A DNA stretch of 64,000 bases from Paramacrobiotus metropolitanus (taxonomy: Eukaryota > Tardigrada > Eutardigrada > Parachela > Macrobiotidae). Below the pieces are notes generated by a model. That model saw nothing but the letters and a program-made list of their open reading frames with translations, was not told the DNA's origin and did no database searches. Below, piece after piece: positions 9,656-19,565 of this stretch; within the stretch, counting starts at the first letter, position 1, and every line of letters begins with the position of its first letter. The position numbers and the translations under genes were made by a program. The DNA lies in assembly GCF_019649055.1 (NCBI RefSeq), contig NW_026570245.1, positions 1,240,001-1,304,000 of the forward strand, written 5' to 3'.

Positions 9656-11526
9656 AATAACACTGAAAACTATGAAACAAGACGTTTCGGCTGCTAACGG
9701 TTAGAGGTATTGCATAGATCACGTTAGCATCACACAGTCGATTCTACGAACCATACAGGCATCGCAGTGCGCTTCCATTACAAGAGTAATTATTTTGGAC
9801 AAAACGGAAAGAATTCCCAAAGTAAGTTACAAACACGTTTGTTCTTTTTTGCAACGACACAATATTTAAAGAGTGAAACACATTAGATGGAACCATACAC
9901 ATGTATTACAATATGTTTTCTTCGCTAGGGATTCATAAGACTTACCTAAATTTAACGCTTTGACTTCCGCCGGGTCATCCAATTCGTCGAGGTTTTTCTA
10001 CGTTTCGAATCGGCTTACAGAATTCAAATCTGCAGACAGATTCAAATCTAAAATCAAAAGCTCAAGCTGTGCGCAGGTGTAGAGTGTAGGTAAGCTTGAA
10101 AACTCATGCCCTGATCTTCGCACGAAACATCAGCTTTCAGGAACGAATGGTTGTTTGTGCAGTACGCTAACACAATAATTCCCAAATACATATCGTAAAT
10201 GATAGACAAAAAAAGCAAGATATTTGTAACAACAAAATCTTTCGAATGCTGGGCTAACACAAAAACGAAGTTGACGTCAATAGTTGTAACACACTTCACT
10301 GCGAATTCAGACAGCGTCTTCTAAGCGATTCCACCTGCTTGTGTTAAGGTATATTCATAATGCGTGTAGCGCATACAAATACAGAAACTTGCAACAGACA
10401 AAACTTCGAAATATATATTTACAAACGTGTATGCGGGATACATGTCAAAAGTCTGCTCTGTTAAATGTCTGCGCATACTCCGCGAAGTCCGTCGTAATCA
10501 TTCATGCTTTCACACATATCAATATACTAGCGGCGGTGCCGCGATGACGTAGAATCGGTCAGCCGGCTCGGAAATCGAGATTAGAATATTTACAACAAAA
10601 ATTTTTAGCATTTCTTTTCAGGGCCAATGTTAATTAACGCGCTTAAAAACAAAAGCCATTTTATCTTGCCGGCGTCCCTATTGAAGTACGATCGATGTCC
10701 ATCCCGCACTCCAGATGTTACAAATTGTAGCATGTTGGTTTTTTTTTGATAATTCGGAAAAGGACACTATTAACAAAATTTTCAGCAATAATTTTTGGAC
10801 TACTAGAGTACAAATAATGCATTTCTTAACTGGGGAGTGGAGAGTAATAATAACACAGGATTACAGTAATCAAAACTAACCAGGGCACATTTTCCGGGTC
10901 CAAATTTACAAAATTCTGATCTTTGGCATAAACATAGTATACCATCGTAATATACCTAAAAAAATAATTTCAGCTGCTGACGCTCAAAGGGCGTGGCCAA
11001 ACAAAATTATTAAGAAAGTCGATAATATTTGTTGAATGGGCGCCGATCCGCGCTCTGATAGGTAGACAGCACCAGCAATCTACGGAAACTTTGACTTCTG
11101 ACGCCTGTTGCTCATATCACAACGTCTCGCAGAAAAACTCGAAATCGGCCAATCAGTTCGCGGATCCAACATTCAGTAGTTAACTCAATCAACTGTACAA
11201 GGAATACCTACGTCCATTGCGCCTAAATCGCCAGCAACGGAATCGAACAGAGCATGCTCGCTTGCGCAGTATACGTTGAAACGAAGTATCAACTAATTTG
11301 ACAATGGCTAGCGGTCCGAATGGCGCCCAGTTCGGTTTGCAAAACGCCCTGCGCGACGCTCTTTGAAACACCATTTTCAGTCCGCAGGTATAAGTCGTTT
11401 GTTGCCTTGCCTACTTCCTACCAAAAGACGCAGAAGAGGGTAAAAGGGGATCAGACTTAACAAAATGCGTAAGGTGGTCGTCATTGGTCAGAGAAATTAG
11501 GGCAAATAAAGCATACTGTAAGTCTA
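9656..11526. other. gene-poor stretch with weak exon-like signals
   Basis: I see no confident gene. On the minus strand a 52-bp segment (9946-9997) between tag and gtaagt reads NLDELDDPAEVKALNL, which is exon-like. A hydrophobic open frame at 10054-10299 could be a fragment of a membrane receptor (TNILLFLSIIYDMYLGIIVL). I could not join either to other exons. A short repeat related to 15902-15970 lies at 10879-10917. Confidence 0.3.
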
Positions 11527-11709
11527 TAGAGATGGCAACGGCCGGCTAAACGGCTGACCTTACGGCTGACGGCCGGCTGAAGTCCTTAGCCGGCTAAGTC
11601 AACGCGGCTGAAAGTCTCAGCCGGCTTGAGCAGCCGGCTTGACGTCGGCTTCGCTTGCAAAAACCGTCAGCCGGCTGGCCAATAGCCGGCTAAGCCGTTG
11701 CCATCTCTA
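11527..11709. mobile_element. GCCGGCT-rich palindromic MITE-like element
   Basis: The ends tagagatggcaacggc (11527-11542) and gccgttgccatctcta (11694-11709) are perfect 16-bp inverted repeats. The 183-bp interior consists largely of repeated gccggct and cggctga words in both orientations. It is too short to encode anything. Confidence 0.75.
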
Positions 11710-11809
11710 CTGTAAGAGGAGAATCTACTGTACACACAGCAGCCGCCCATCCGCCGCCTACCTGGTTGACTCAAGCTCAAGCACAAATATCTTGATCTTC
11801 GCCAAAAGC

Positions 11810-11880
11810 GGCGATGGCACAGTGGCTGTGCTACGTCGATCACACTCGGTAGCCAGCGGTTCGATTCCGCTCCTCCGCCA
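11810..11880 (+). tRNA. tRNA-like sequence, probably a tRNA pseudogene or SINE head
   Basis: It contains an A-box match (tggcacagtgg) and a perfect B box (ggttcgattcc) inside an intact T-arm (agcgg/ccgct), with a 3' acceptor strand ctccgcc plus A. The acceptor stem pairs imperfectly with the 5' end and the anticodon loop has only six bases. I therefore assign no anticodon and regard it as degenerate. Confidence 0.35.
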
Positions 11881-12502
11881 TTTTTCGGAACTTCCTCAAC
11901 AGACAGGAATTCATCTGACCGCCCTCCCTCGCTGAAATCACCACGGACAGCCGACTTATGGCTGACAGACAGCCGACTTATGGCTGACTCTGTGATAATA
12001 CAAGAACAAAGCAGCTGTAACAAATACTGCTCCAATAATAGACCAGTGTTTGCTTTGTTCCACTTCCTGCGTGCTTTGTTTCCCTGATTTCCCCATATAC
12101 AGTATGGACGATTTCTTACCACTGCAAAAATTCGGCCCATTATTTTCTAATACGCATGCCCGCTTACTCCACCGCTATTCGTTCGTGTTGTGTCTGCATT
12201 CCCCCGGTATTCTGAATAACGAAATAAAATATGAAAACATAAGAAAAACTGAAATACCGGAGGAATACAAAAGAATACAGCCAGAGACGCAAGGCCGAGA
12301 ATGTCGGTGCAATACGGGAATACAGGGCCTGCTGCTGCTGAGAGACACATCTCAGAAAACAAAATCATGGATCAGTTACGTATTGACGAATAAAGTAGTT
12401 AATTCGCAGATATAGCTAAAGCTTCGCCGTTTACACGGTGAAAGGTCAAAAGTGGCGTCAGGGTAGTGGAAGTATCCATTTTCTTAAAGAACGGCGTATT
12501 AG

Positions 12503-12751
12503 CGTGTCAGGGCGGGCTTATGATTCAGCCCTTCTCTCATTGGTTGGTTTTGGGTTTTTTCCTGTCTGGGCATTTCATGCGTTTTGATGGCTCTGTAAGG
12601 CAGCTGCGCTGCCTACAAAGACCAGTTGGTTTTTGGCTGGCGCGCAAGGCGCGGTGTGTGTTAGATTTCGGCATTAAAGCCTTCATCCGGGTTTGCTTTT
12701 GTTCCGCTGTCGATGGAGGATGCGCGCTTAGCCAGCGCCATCTGATAAGCG
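12503..12751 (+). repeat. 249-bp dispersed repeat, copy 1
   Basis: It starts cgtgtcagggcgggcttatg and ends ccatctgataagcg. A direct, highly similar copy of equal length lies at 18408-18656. It has no open frame of note and no obvious terminal repeats; a SINE or non-autonomous element is possible. Confidence 0.85.
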
Positions 12752-12930
12752 TTTCTTCTTAAAGATCTCAGCCTTCTTACTGTGGCAGCTCGCAGAAGTC
12801 AAACCACTCAAAATGTGCTTTGAATTGCTGGTGAGCCATGGAATATCTATCCGTGCGCTGACATATTCGTTCCAGATCACTGTCTAAGCAGGGCGCAATC
12901 CGAGGGAAACCGAGATACGGCGGAAAAAGG

Positions 12931-13008
12931 CGCCTATGGGGGAATCGAACCCCGGCTACGTCGTTAGATCCGCGTAGGCAGTACCACTGCACCACTGCAC
13001 CACGGCGC
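12931..13008 (-). tRNA. tRNA-like sequence with a duplicated A-box segment
   Basis: On the minus strand it reads gcgccg...ggcg with a B box ggttcgattcc in a T-arm. The A-box word tggtgcagtgg appears as a duplicated stretch. Removing one copy would leave about 69 nt with a D-stem (gcagt/actgc). The anticodon-arm candidate (ctacg/cgtag) encloses an oversized loop, so I do not assign an amino acid. Pseudogene or SINE head. Confidence 0.35.
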
Positions 13009-13630
13009 AATACGTTGAAATCCTTTGAAAGACTTTATTGCTGTGCGTGAGCCGCTTCTCCGCTCACAACTGTATCAAAGAAGTGATCCTAATTACCTAA
13101 TTATGGTCAATTCATCGTCAGCAGCAGCAGTGCCGGAATCGACCGTGACTATTTTTTGCGGTTGAAAAGCGTTGCGTTGCAAAGCATACTTGTTCGCTAG
13201 ACGTTCTTAGAAGCCCCATACGGATGCAGTCATGCTGATTGTTGGGCTGACAAGAACAGCCGTCGGTACCGGCAGCATGACTCGTCCTACCAGCTTGCCA
13301 AAATTGGATTTAATACCTGGCAGAAACCTGCGGTTGCGGAACTAAATTACATCCTTAATCGGCAGCGACCACCACAAAACCCTTAAAGCACAATTTATGC
13401 TATAATATTAAGTTTACGCTTTAGCATTCAGGATACGGAACTATTGTGCTAGGTAATACAAGATTTTGTTTTGGACAATACCGCCAGATACGCGCCGTTG
13501 TTTGCCTTTAGCGTAACCAGAATTTTGAGCCTTAATCAGCCAGATACGCTCAATTACCCGCTTTAAATGTGCACAAACACAAAACGTTGATTTTGGTACC
13601 ATTTTTTTATGTTAGCATTATAACTGCAGA
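13009..13630. other. intergenic, upstream of the secreted-protein gene
   Basis: I see no gene. The last 200 bp are the probable promoter region of the gene starting at 13659. Confidence 0.4.
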
Positions 13631-13658
13631 ATAGTTGTCTCTACGCAGCTTCTATAAA

Positions 13659-14954
13659 ATGGGCCGTTTTCGTTATATTGCAGTGATCATTCCCTTGCTC
13701 GGTTTTGCGGCTTGTTGTGTCGACGAAGACCCTTATAAAGGGCTCCTGATTCAAGTCTTTAACACTACAACCGATCGGCGACCGCTCTTCTACGCACCGC
13801 AGGATCTTCTCTTGACATATTGGAATTCTGTTTGGGTGAGCGTGAAGAGAGATTCGAGCTGCCTGAACGTCTCAGCAGAAATTTATAGACAGGATCATGA
13901 GTATGTGAGTGATGATCCTAATCCTTTGCGAATCAGCGTTTCCAACGAAATTTCTTCCGAAGTGGGTGCTTCGTCCAGGATCTATCCCTTGAAGCTTAAA
14001 TGGATTTTGGTTGGATATTCCACCGACGACTCCAATGGAACGATTACAACCACTGGTTGGCAGCCCATGGCCAGCAATCCACCGCCGATCACCCTGGGTA
14101 TTTGCTGCCCACCGGACGTGCGGTGTAACGAAACATTGACCGACCTCCAAAACAACCCCAAAACGTTGGCGTCGCGTCTGTTTCTGGCCTTTGCACAAAC
14201 CGCCCCGAGTGTTCGCTCTGCTCCGATGTGCATCGACACAAGACATCTTCCGTCCAACGCAATCGTCAACGCATCTGTGGAATGTCTCTCAACGGGACAA
14301 AACTACGTCTATATGCAACCCAGTGATTACGCAAATTTCACTAAAACACTCGTTGCATCAGCGGTTGAACAGATGATGGGCAAAAACGAGTTCGTCGACG
14401 AGGAGGAAATATATGGATTGGTCAGTGGAATATCGACAGTTTTCCCGTTTAACGCCACCACAACCGAAAACTTCACGGCGGATATGTGGGCGGAAACTAT
14501 TTGGACGACTGAGCGGCCCGATTTAAAACTGCGCCGATTAGATGACGTTCTCAGCAGCCAGCGTGCTTGGGTGCGTGCGATAGTAGCGCGTCGAGAATGG
14601 GATCCCATTCCGGCACCAACGCCGATGTGGCATGCCTATCAAGAGGCGAAGTATGATAGCCGAATGGGCTTCATCGACGGAAAACTTGAACTGAAAACGT
14701 TGCCGATGTATCGTGTGAATCTGGAAATTATGCGTCAAAATACGTCGGTATGCAATGGTAACGTTTCATTTACGAGCACCAGTGCCGAATATACTGGTAC
14801 GCGACGGGGGATTAGCGATGGAATCGTGTTTGATGACGGAACCGTAAAATGGGTTAATTGGCGCCACTCAGTTGTTGCAGAGGTTTACGACTTCGGCTTG
14901 CATTTTTGTCAAACAAACCGTACTCTGACAATCAAATGTCCGGTCGGCTCGTAG
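13659..14954 (+). CDS. secreted glycoprotein, lineage-specific
   Basis: A single open frame of 431 residues. The N-terminus MGRFRYIAVIIPLLGFAACC is a typical signal peptide (basic n-region, hydrophobic core, small residues before the likely cleavage site). An in-frame upstream ATG at 13635 would place the core further in and is less likely. The mature part has 11 N-glycosylation sequons (for example NTTT, NVSA, NETL, NASV, NFTK, NATT, NRTL) and about ten cysteines, including paired CC and CCPPDVRC. There is no second hydrophobic segment or anchor signal, so it should be exported. Its 3' end overlaps the 3' end of the minus-strand F-box pseudogene (14909) by 46 bp in convergent orientation. 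I do not recognise the family; a tardigrade-specific secreted protein is a guess. Confidence 0.7.
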   Translation: MGRFRYIAVIIPLLGFAACCVDEDPYKGLLIQVFNTTTDRRPLFYAPQDLLLTYWNSVWVSVKRDSSCLNVSAEIYRQDHEYVSDDPNPLRISVSNEISSEVGASSRIYPLKLKWILVGYSTDDSNGTITTTGWQPMASNPPPITLGICCPPDVRCNETLTDLQNNPKTLASRLFLAFAQTAPSVRSAPMCIDTRHLPSNAIVNASVECLSTGQNYVYMQPSDYANFTKTLVASAVEQMMGKNEFVDEEEIYGLVSGISTVFPFNATTTENFTADMWAETIWTTERPDLKLRRLDDVLSSQRAWVRAIVARREWDPIPAPTPMWHAYQEAKYDSRMGFIDGKLELKTLPMYRVNLEIMRQNTSVCNGNVSFTSTSAEYTGTRRGISDGIVFDDGTVKWVNWRHSVVAEVYDFGLHFCQTNRTLTIKCPVGS

Positions 14955-17006
14955 TCCTCCATGTCATCCTCTATCCAACCATCAATCCCATCGGGGACGT
15001 TGTTCCCCCCGGGCGGGTGGTAATCCTTCAGGGCATCCTTCAGCCAGCCATCAATCCATTCCGCCACTGCCGGTCGATTCGGCGGCTTGTGCAGAAGCAG
15101 GCCGTTCTCAAAAAGGTCCCACAGCTGCCGCTCCGTCTCCTCTCGCGACTGCCTGTTAAAGACGTACAGCCCTACAGCTGCTCGCAGATGATCATCCTGC
15201 ATGCTACAGTCCTTAAAGATCACTCTGTCGGCGAGGGGCGAACACCTTTCGAGCAGATCCTTTATGCTGCGTATAAGATAGGTACAAGGGAAACCAGGAT
15301 CGTCCAAACCAAGCCCAAAGCTGTTGCCGTGAATCACCAGCGCCTGGAGGCGGCCGGTGCCTGCTGAGGCTGATGATATGGTTGGTCTGATATGAATCTA
15401 GCATGCAAAGAACTACCACCCTGGTTGAGCGGCTGAGACATTTGAGCAATCCAGCCACCGACCAATACACATCGCGCGGATGGAACGACATTTCGGGGTA
15501 CGCCGCATTCCCGGATAGGTGCACATCGGGAAAGTGTCCGTCCGTGGTGAGCAACGTGTACCATAAGGCACATACCCGCCGACAGCGAAAGCGCTGGATG
15601 GAGTTCAACGAGCGCAAGACCTCCAGCTGGAGCACCGGCGGAATCGGCACGCCGATACCGTTTTCCGGTGTCTCAGTGGCCATGTCATACAGCATCGCCG
15701 AGTCAGTTGGAGATGGGCTTGGGCTGGCGTTTTGCTGCTGCGCCCAGGCGTACACCTCTGCATGCAACCAACCATATAACTCATCCAAACAAGTGCAGCG
15801 TAAATAATTACGCAGATTCTTCATTGTAGTGAAGGTTTCTTAGGTTTCTTAGGTTCGCCACCAGGCCACATAACAACGCCACATGTTGTGACTAACCAGG
15901 CCACATTTTCCCCCTCCAAATTCATAAAATTCAACATGAGAATTTTTTTAATTTGGAGGGGGAAAATGTGCCCTGAAAGGATTGTTTGGTTTATCTCCAT
16001 TGTTTTCGCAAATTACGCTCATTCAAATCAAAAATTACGCGCAAATAAAAATTTGATTTTTAATTTATTTTGATTTTTAAATGCAATTCATTTAATTCGT
16101 TTGGAAAACGGCCCAAAAGTACGAGTAACAGAATTTTTAACTCTACCGAGCAAAACTCTAATCTCTTTCTTAACTCAACGCTCGAAGCTCAAATCGCTTT
16201 TCTTGGACACAAGAAGCCATAAAAAAATCGAACCAAAACAAATTAAAAAGTCCAAAGAACACCTGCTTAAAAAAACTTTGTGGATAAATCAATGCACAGC
16301 ATGCAGCAGAAACGCAATACTAAATGGAAATAAATGGCTAGCAGTGGGTAGAAATGACTTACGAGCTGGCGAAACTTCAGTGGATGGGCATCCTGGCGCT
16401 GCAAATATCGCAGCGTCACTGTCTGCTTGTGCGGAGCGAGCGAGATACACGAAACTTCAAATCGCCGCTCCACCTCCCGCTTGATGATCTCGGCCCGCGC
16501 TCAATGATGATCTCTCCTAACAAATGCGATCCATCGACGCGATACGCATCAGGCAGCCAATCAACCCGGACGACGAAGTCTTTTTCCAGCACACGACATC
16601 CCTCCCAATCCCTGTCCGAGGGCGGTGGGCGCACCTGGCCGCGGGGAACCAGCTCCTGGATGGTGTCGGGCAGCGACACTTGTACGCGTACAAAATCCTC
16701 ATTATGGTAGTCTCTCAGGTCGACCATCTGTGCAGGGTACCAGATCCACGAACCATCGAGCGGACGGTGCAGTAATACTTGCACGGCGGCCGCTGGCACG
16801 AGCATTTCCTTGCTTCTGCTAGTGGTGAAGAGGAAGATACTTCTGTGCTTGACCAAATGCGCGCGCTGTCCAGCACATCGAAAATCAATGATGAGACCGC
16901 CTTTGGCTACGTCGATGACTTCACCGTGCTGCAGGAGTCCATCGACAAGGACGTCCACGGAGTTCCACGCGCTTACGGAGTGCTCATCGTCTCCGTATAG
17001 GTGCAT
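14909..17006 (-). pseudogene. F-box gene A, barrel-like N-domain plus F-box, frame-disrupted
   Basis: The N-terminal exon (16363-17006, donor gtaagt) starts MHLYGDDEHSVSAWNSVDVL. It encodes a beta-rich segment (GEVIDVAKGGLIIDF) resembling a Tudor/Agenet-type barrel, then a conserved LPDTIQELVPRGQVRPP motif. The F-box exon (14909 to about 15824) has IPPVLQLEVLRSLNSIQRF followed by CRRVCALW, the F-box signature that would recruit SKP1 in an SCF ubiquitin ligase. Comparison with genes B and C shows frame breaks near 16495 (before EVERRFEVSCISL) and near 15370 (before GRLQALVIHG). With both, no full product can be made. Each part is otherwise well preserved, so the lesions are recent or are sequence errors. 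Confidence 0.7.
15902..15970. mobile_element. short hairpin element with 21-bp perfect inverted repeats
   Basis: cacattttccccctccaaatt (15902-15922) and its exact reverse complement (15950-15970) enclose 27 bp. A related half-element (accagggcacattttccggg) lies at 10879. It sits just upstream of the F-box exon of gene A, inside that gene's intron. Confidence 0.65.
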
Positions 17007-17981
17007 GCTGCGTCACGCAGGCAGAGCGGTGGGGATCGCACTAGTCAGATTCCAAATCCCGGCGAAGTGAGTTACGATCTCAATTTACCGGACAACTTTG
17101 ATTAAACAACTTTGGTGCAAATACAAAACCAAAAACTGAAAATACTGAAGATAACCAAATACTCGTACAAAAATGCCGACGAACCAAAACAGAAATGCGT
17201 GGCGTGCATTTCGACGCCAGAATCGAGCCTGCGCAGAGAGCACAAGTGCAGCGCATGTCGCACGTTCGCACATGCACGGTAGACGACCGCACATTTGGCG
17301 ATCGGCCATTATTTATTACCAGGCGTTACTTTTTCAGCTGACTACAGAATATTCTTTTGCGAAGCATTTGCTTTCACCTTCATCTGTTTTTGAACGAACA
17401 ATACCGTTTTTCAACGCTACCATCTATGCAGTTACGGTCTGCTGTGCGAGCTTGACGTTTTGTTTATATCTCTAATCGAATTTGACGCCGAAGTTGACGA
17501 AGTTATTATATTATGCAGTACTTGTTTTTAATCACTCAGATGAGCCGTAAGAGACGCCTGCCATCCTTCCAAGACGACCAAGTCCCAATCGTTCCAATAA
17601 GGAAAACCGAATTATCCAAAAGTCCGAGCGCAACAAAGTGTTAAGAAACTACCTCGTTTTGATAATATTATCGCAATCCAAGCTAGAGGTCGCAAACCGT
17701 ATACGGTACGGTCAAACCGTAAGGAAGCGTATAAGAAACGACTACGGTAAATGATCTACCGTAGGTAACCGTAAGCCAACGTGGTTTCAAAACGTGGTTT
17801 CAACATTGGCAAACCTTACACGTTGCTGCCGTATACGGTATAAGGTACGACAAATCCGGTTATTGTTACCGTAATAGTCGCTCGTTGATAATAACAGCGA
17901 TGTCGGAATGGATCGCTTCCTGTAGGCTATAATGATTGTCAAACCTACCGGTACCACTTAAACGTTGTTGCACGTTATCTG
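17007..17981. other. gene-poor stretch
   Basis: I see no gene. Between 17690 and 17900 the words ccgtatacggta and accgtaa recur in both orientations, suggesting a small degenerate palindromic element. Confidence 0.4.
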
Positions 17982-18407
17982 TCAATACCAGGACACATTC
18001 TGCGGTGTAGCAGTATTTCTCTTCGTTAGCGCAAGCCAGTAATACTTATCAGGTTTACAATGAGAACAGAGTTCATAAGTACAACAAAATATTTCCTTTA
18101 ACTGCTCGGCGTCCTCCATGGTTACTTGAACGAGAACTGCGGTGCCTCTTTGGATTTCAATCAACAAGCGCTGACGAAGGAATTCGAGTGAGCGAAGTTC
18201 ACCAGTAAGCTGCGTTAACCGTTTGCCGATTTGCTTCGCTAAAACAGATACCGACTTCCCCGCAGGGACCGAGCATTTCAAACGCGAGAGCAGCAAAAAT
18301 GAATCTTTCCAGAATCTCGTACAACCTGGCTGTCTGACTTCCGCCTGCACAGTTGCGGGCAGTATGTATATCTTTGGGACGCCAAGACAATTCACGAAGA
18401 GGAACAA
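17982..18407 (-). pseudogene. retroelement-like protein fragment, copy 1
   Basis: The minus strand encodes a segment IGKRLTQLTGELRSLEFLRQ followed by RLLIEIQRGTA and a short acidic tail. It is clearly related to the product of 31470-31679 (LGKRLEQHTGEARSHEFLRQ). A neighbouring frame carries LGPCGEVG, matching MGPWGPSA at the start of the other copy, so this one probably has a frame break. The pattern recalls the C-terminus of reverse-transcriptase-bearing elements found in invertebrates, where a Gly-rich start leads to an FL-QR-S-A-QRGNA motif. That assignment is tentative. Confidence 0.4.
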
Positions 18408-18656
18408 CGTGTCAGGGCGGGCTTATGATTCAGCCTTTCTGTCGTTGGTTGGTTTTGGTTTTTTCCTGTCTGGGCATTTTCATGCGTTTTGATGGCCCTG
18501 TAAGGCAGCTGCGCTGCTTAGAGAGACCAGTTGGTTTTTGGCTTGCGCGCAAAGCGCGGTGTGTGTGAGATTTCGGCATTAAAGCCTTCATCCGGGTCTG
18601 CTTTTGTTCCGCTGTCGATGGACGATGCGCGCTTTGCCAGCGCCATCTGATAAACG
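18408..18656 (+). repeat. 249-bp dispersed repeat, copy 2
   Basis: Direct copy of 12503-12751, with scattered substitutions but equal length. It begins immediately at the end of the retroelement-like fragment, so it may be that element's untranslated part. Confidence 0.85.
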
Positions 18657-19565
18657 CTTGGTGCCGTGGGAGAGAATCCACTCGCGTGCATACCATTTTT
18701 AACACGGTGGCTTTTCCCACGGTTGCTGGGCCGATAGCGTTTTCCAGAACGGGAGCGCCTTGCAGAGAAAATGATGTGCTGGTTAAGATGCGCAGTTTGG
18801 GATACTTTTCCAAAAAAAAAATTAGTCACGACTTCGTTATGAGCTTCTTTAGGTCCACAGCAAACGCAGAGTTCACATTTTGCTTCAACTGCGATCAGAC
18901 AGATAGCCCAACACGTTCGATGATCATATCAGAAGACAACTTAAACATTATAGATCGTGGTTTTATAGATTATGTTTCATGGATGATTAACCTTAAAATT
19001 TGGGGAAGAAAATATTAAAGTGCCCGGTAATTCTCTGTACCTTTTAAGTCATAGTTTTTCCGGCTCGGTGGTGGTGAGACCACACCCGTTATATATCTAA
19101 CGGTAATTTATCTACCCAGTAGTCTGAGTTATCGATTTTTAATTTGCGTGGGCGATACGAAGCACTACCACGTACAATCGAAGAATCACTGGCATCAACC
19201 AATCTATCGGCGTTTCTATGCCGCTGTCGCCCCGCCTTATCCGCCGCTCTTCCTTATCCAGTCCTGTCTGTCCTCCCCAATAATAATCTGCAGTTGTGCA
19301 CATTATTTAAAACACCCGCTCTTTTGCGCGGCATAATCCGAGTGTTGTGGCTTCTCGTGTCTATGATTTCTACATCACCTAGCCCATTCTCTTTAAAAAC
19401 GAAGAAATCCTCTTTGAATTTTGCCCTACAACTATATATAAGACTTTTTACCTCTCGTACAAATCCTGTTGGCGCCCGTTATAGTTCTTAGCATAGAAGT
19501 GACAATACAGTAGTAATAAATAAATTATTTCTGCCTCGATTTCGATTTCCTGTGGTAAAACGAAA
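18657..19565. other. intergenic, upstream of the GPCR gene
   Basis: I see no gene. The final 150 bp upstream of 19566 are the likely promoter region; no clear TATA box stands out. Confidence 0.4.

Noticed and set aside
11667-12140. 157-residue minus-strand ORF
   Set aside because: It overlaps the palindromic GCCGGCT element and the tRNA-like sequence and has no coding features.
12466-12762. ORF within the 249-bp repeat (and 18430-18829 in the other copy)
   Set aside because: The frame is not conserved between the two copies, so it is not a gene.
16524-17070. Several plus-strand ORFs
   Set aside because: Antisense shadows of the N-domain of F-box gene A, which has a conserved paralogue reading on the minus strand.
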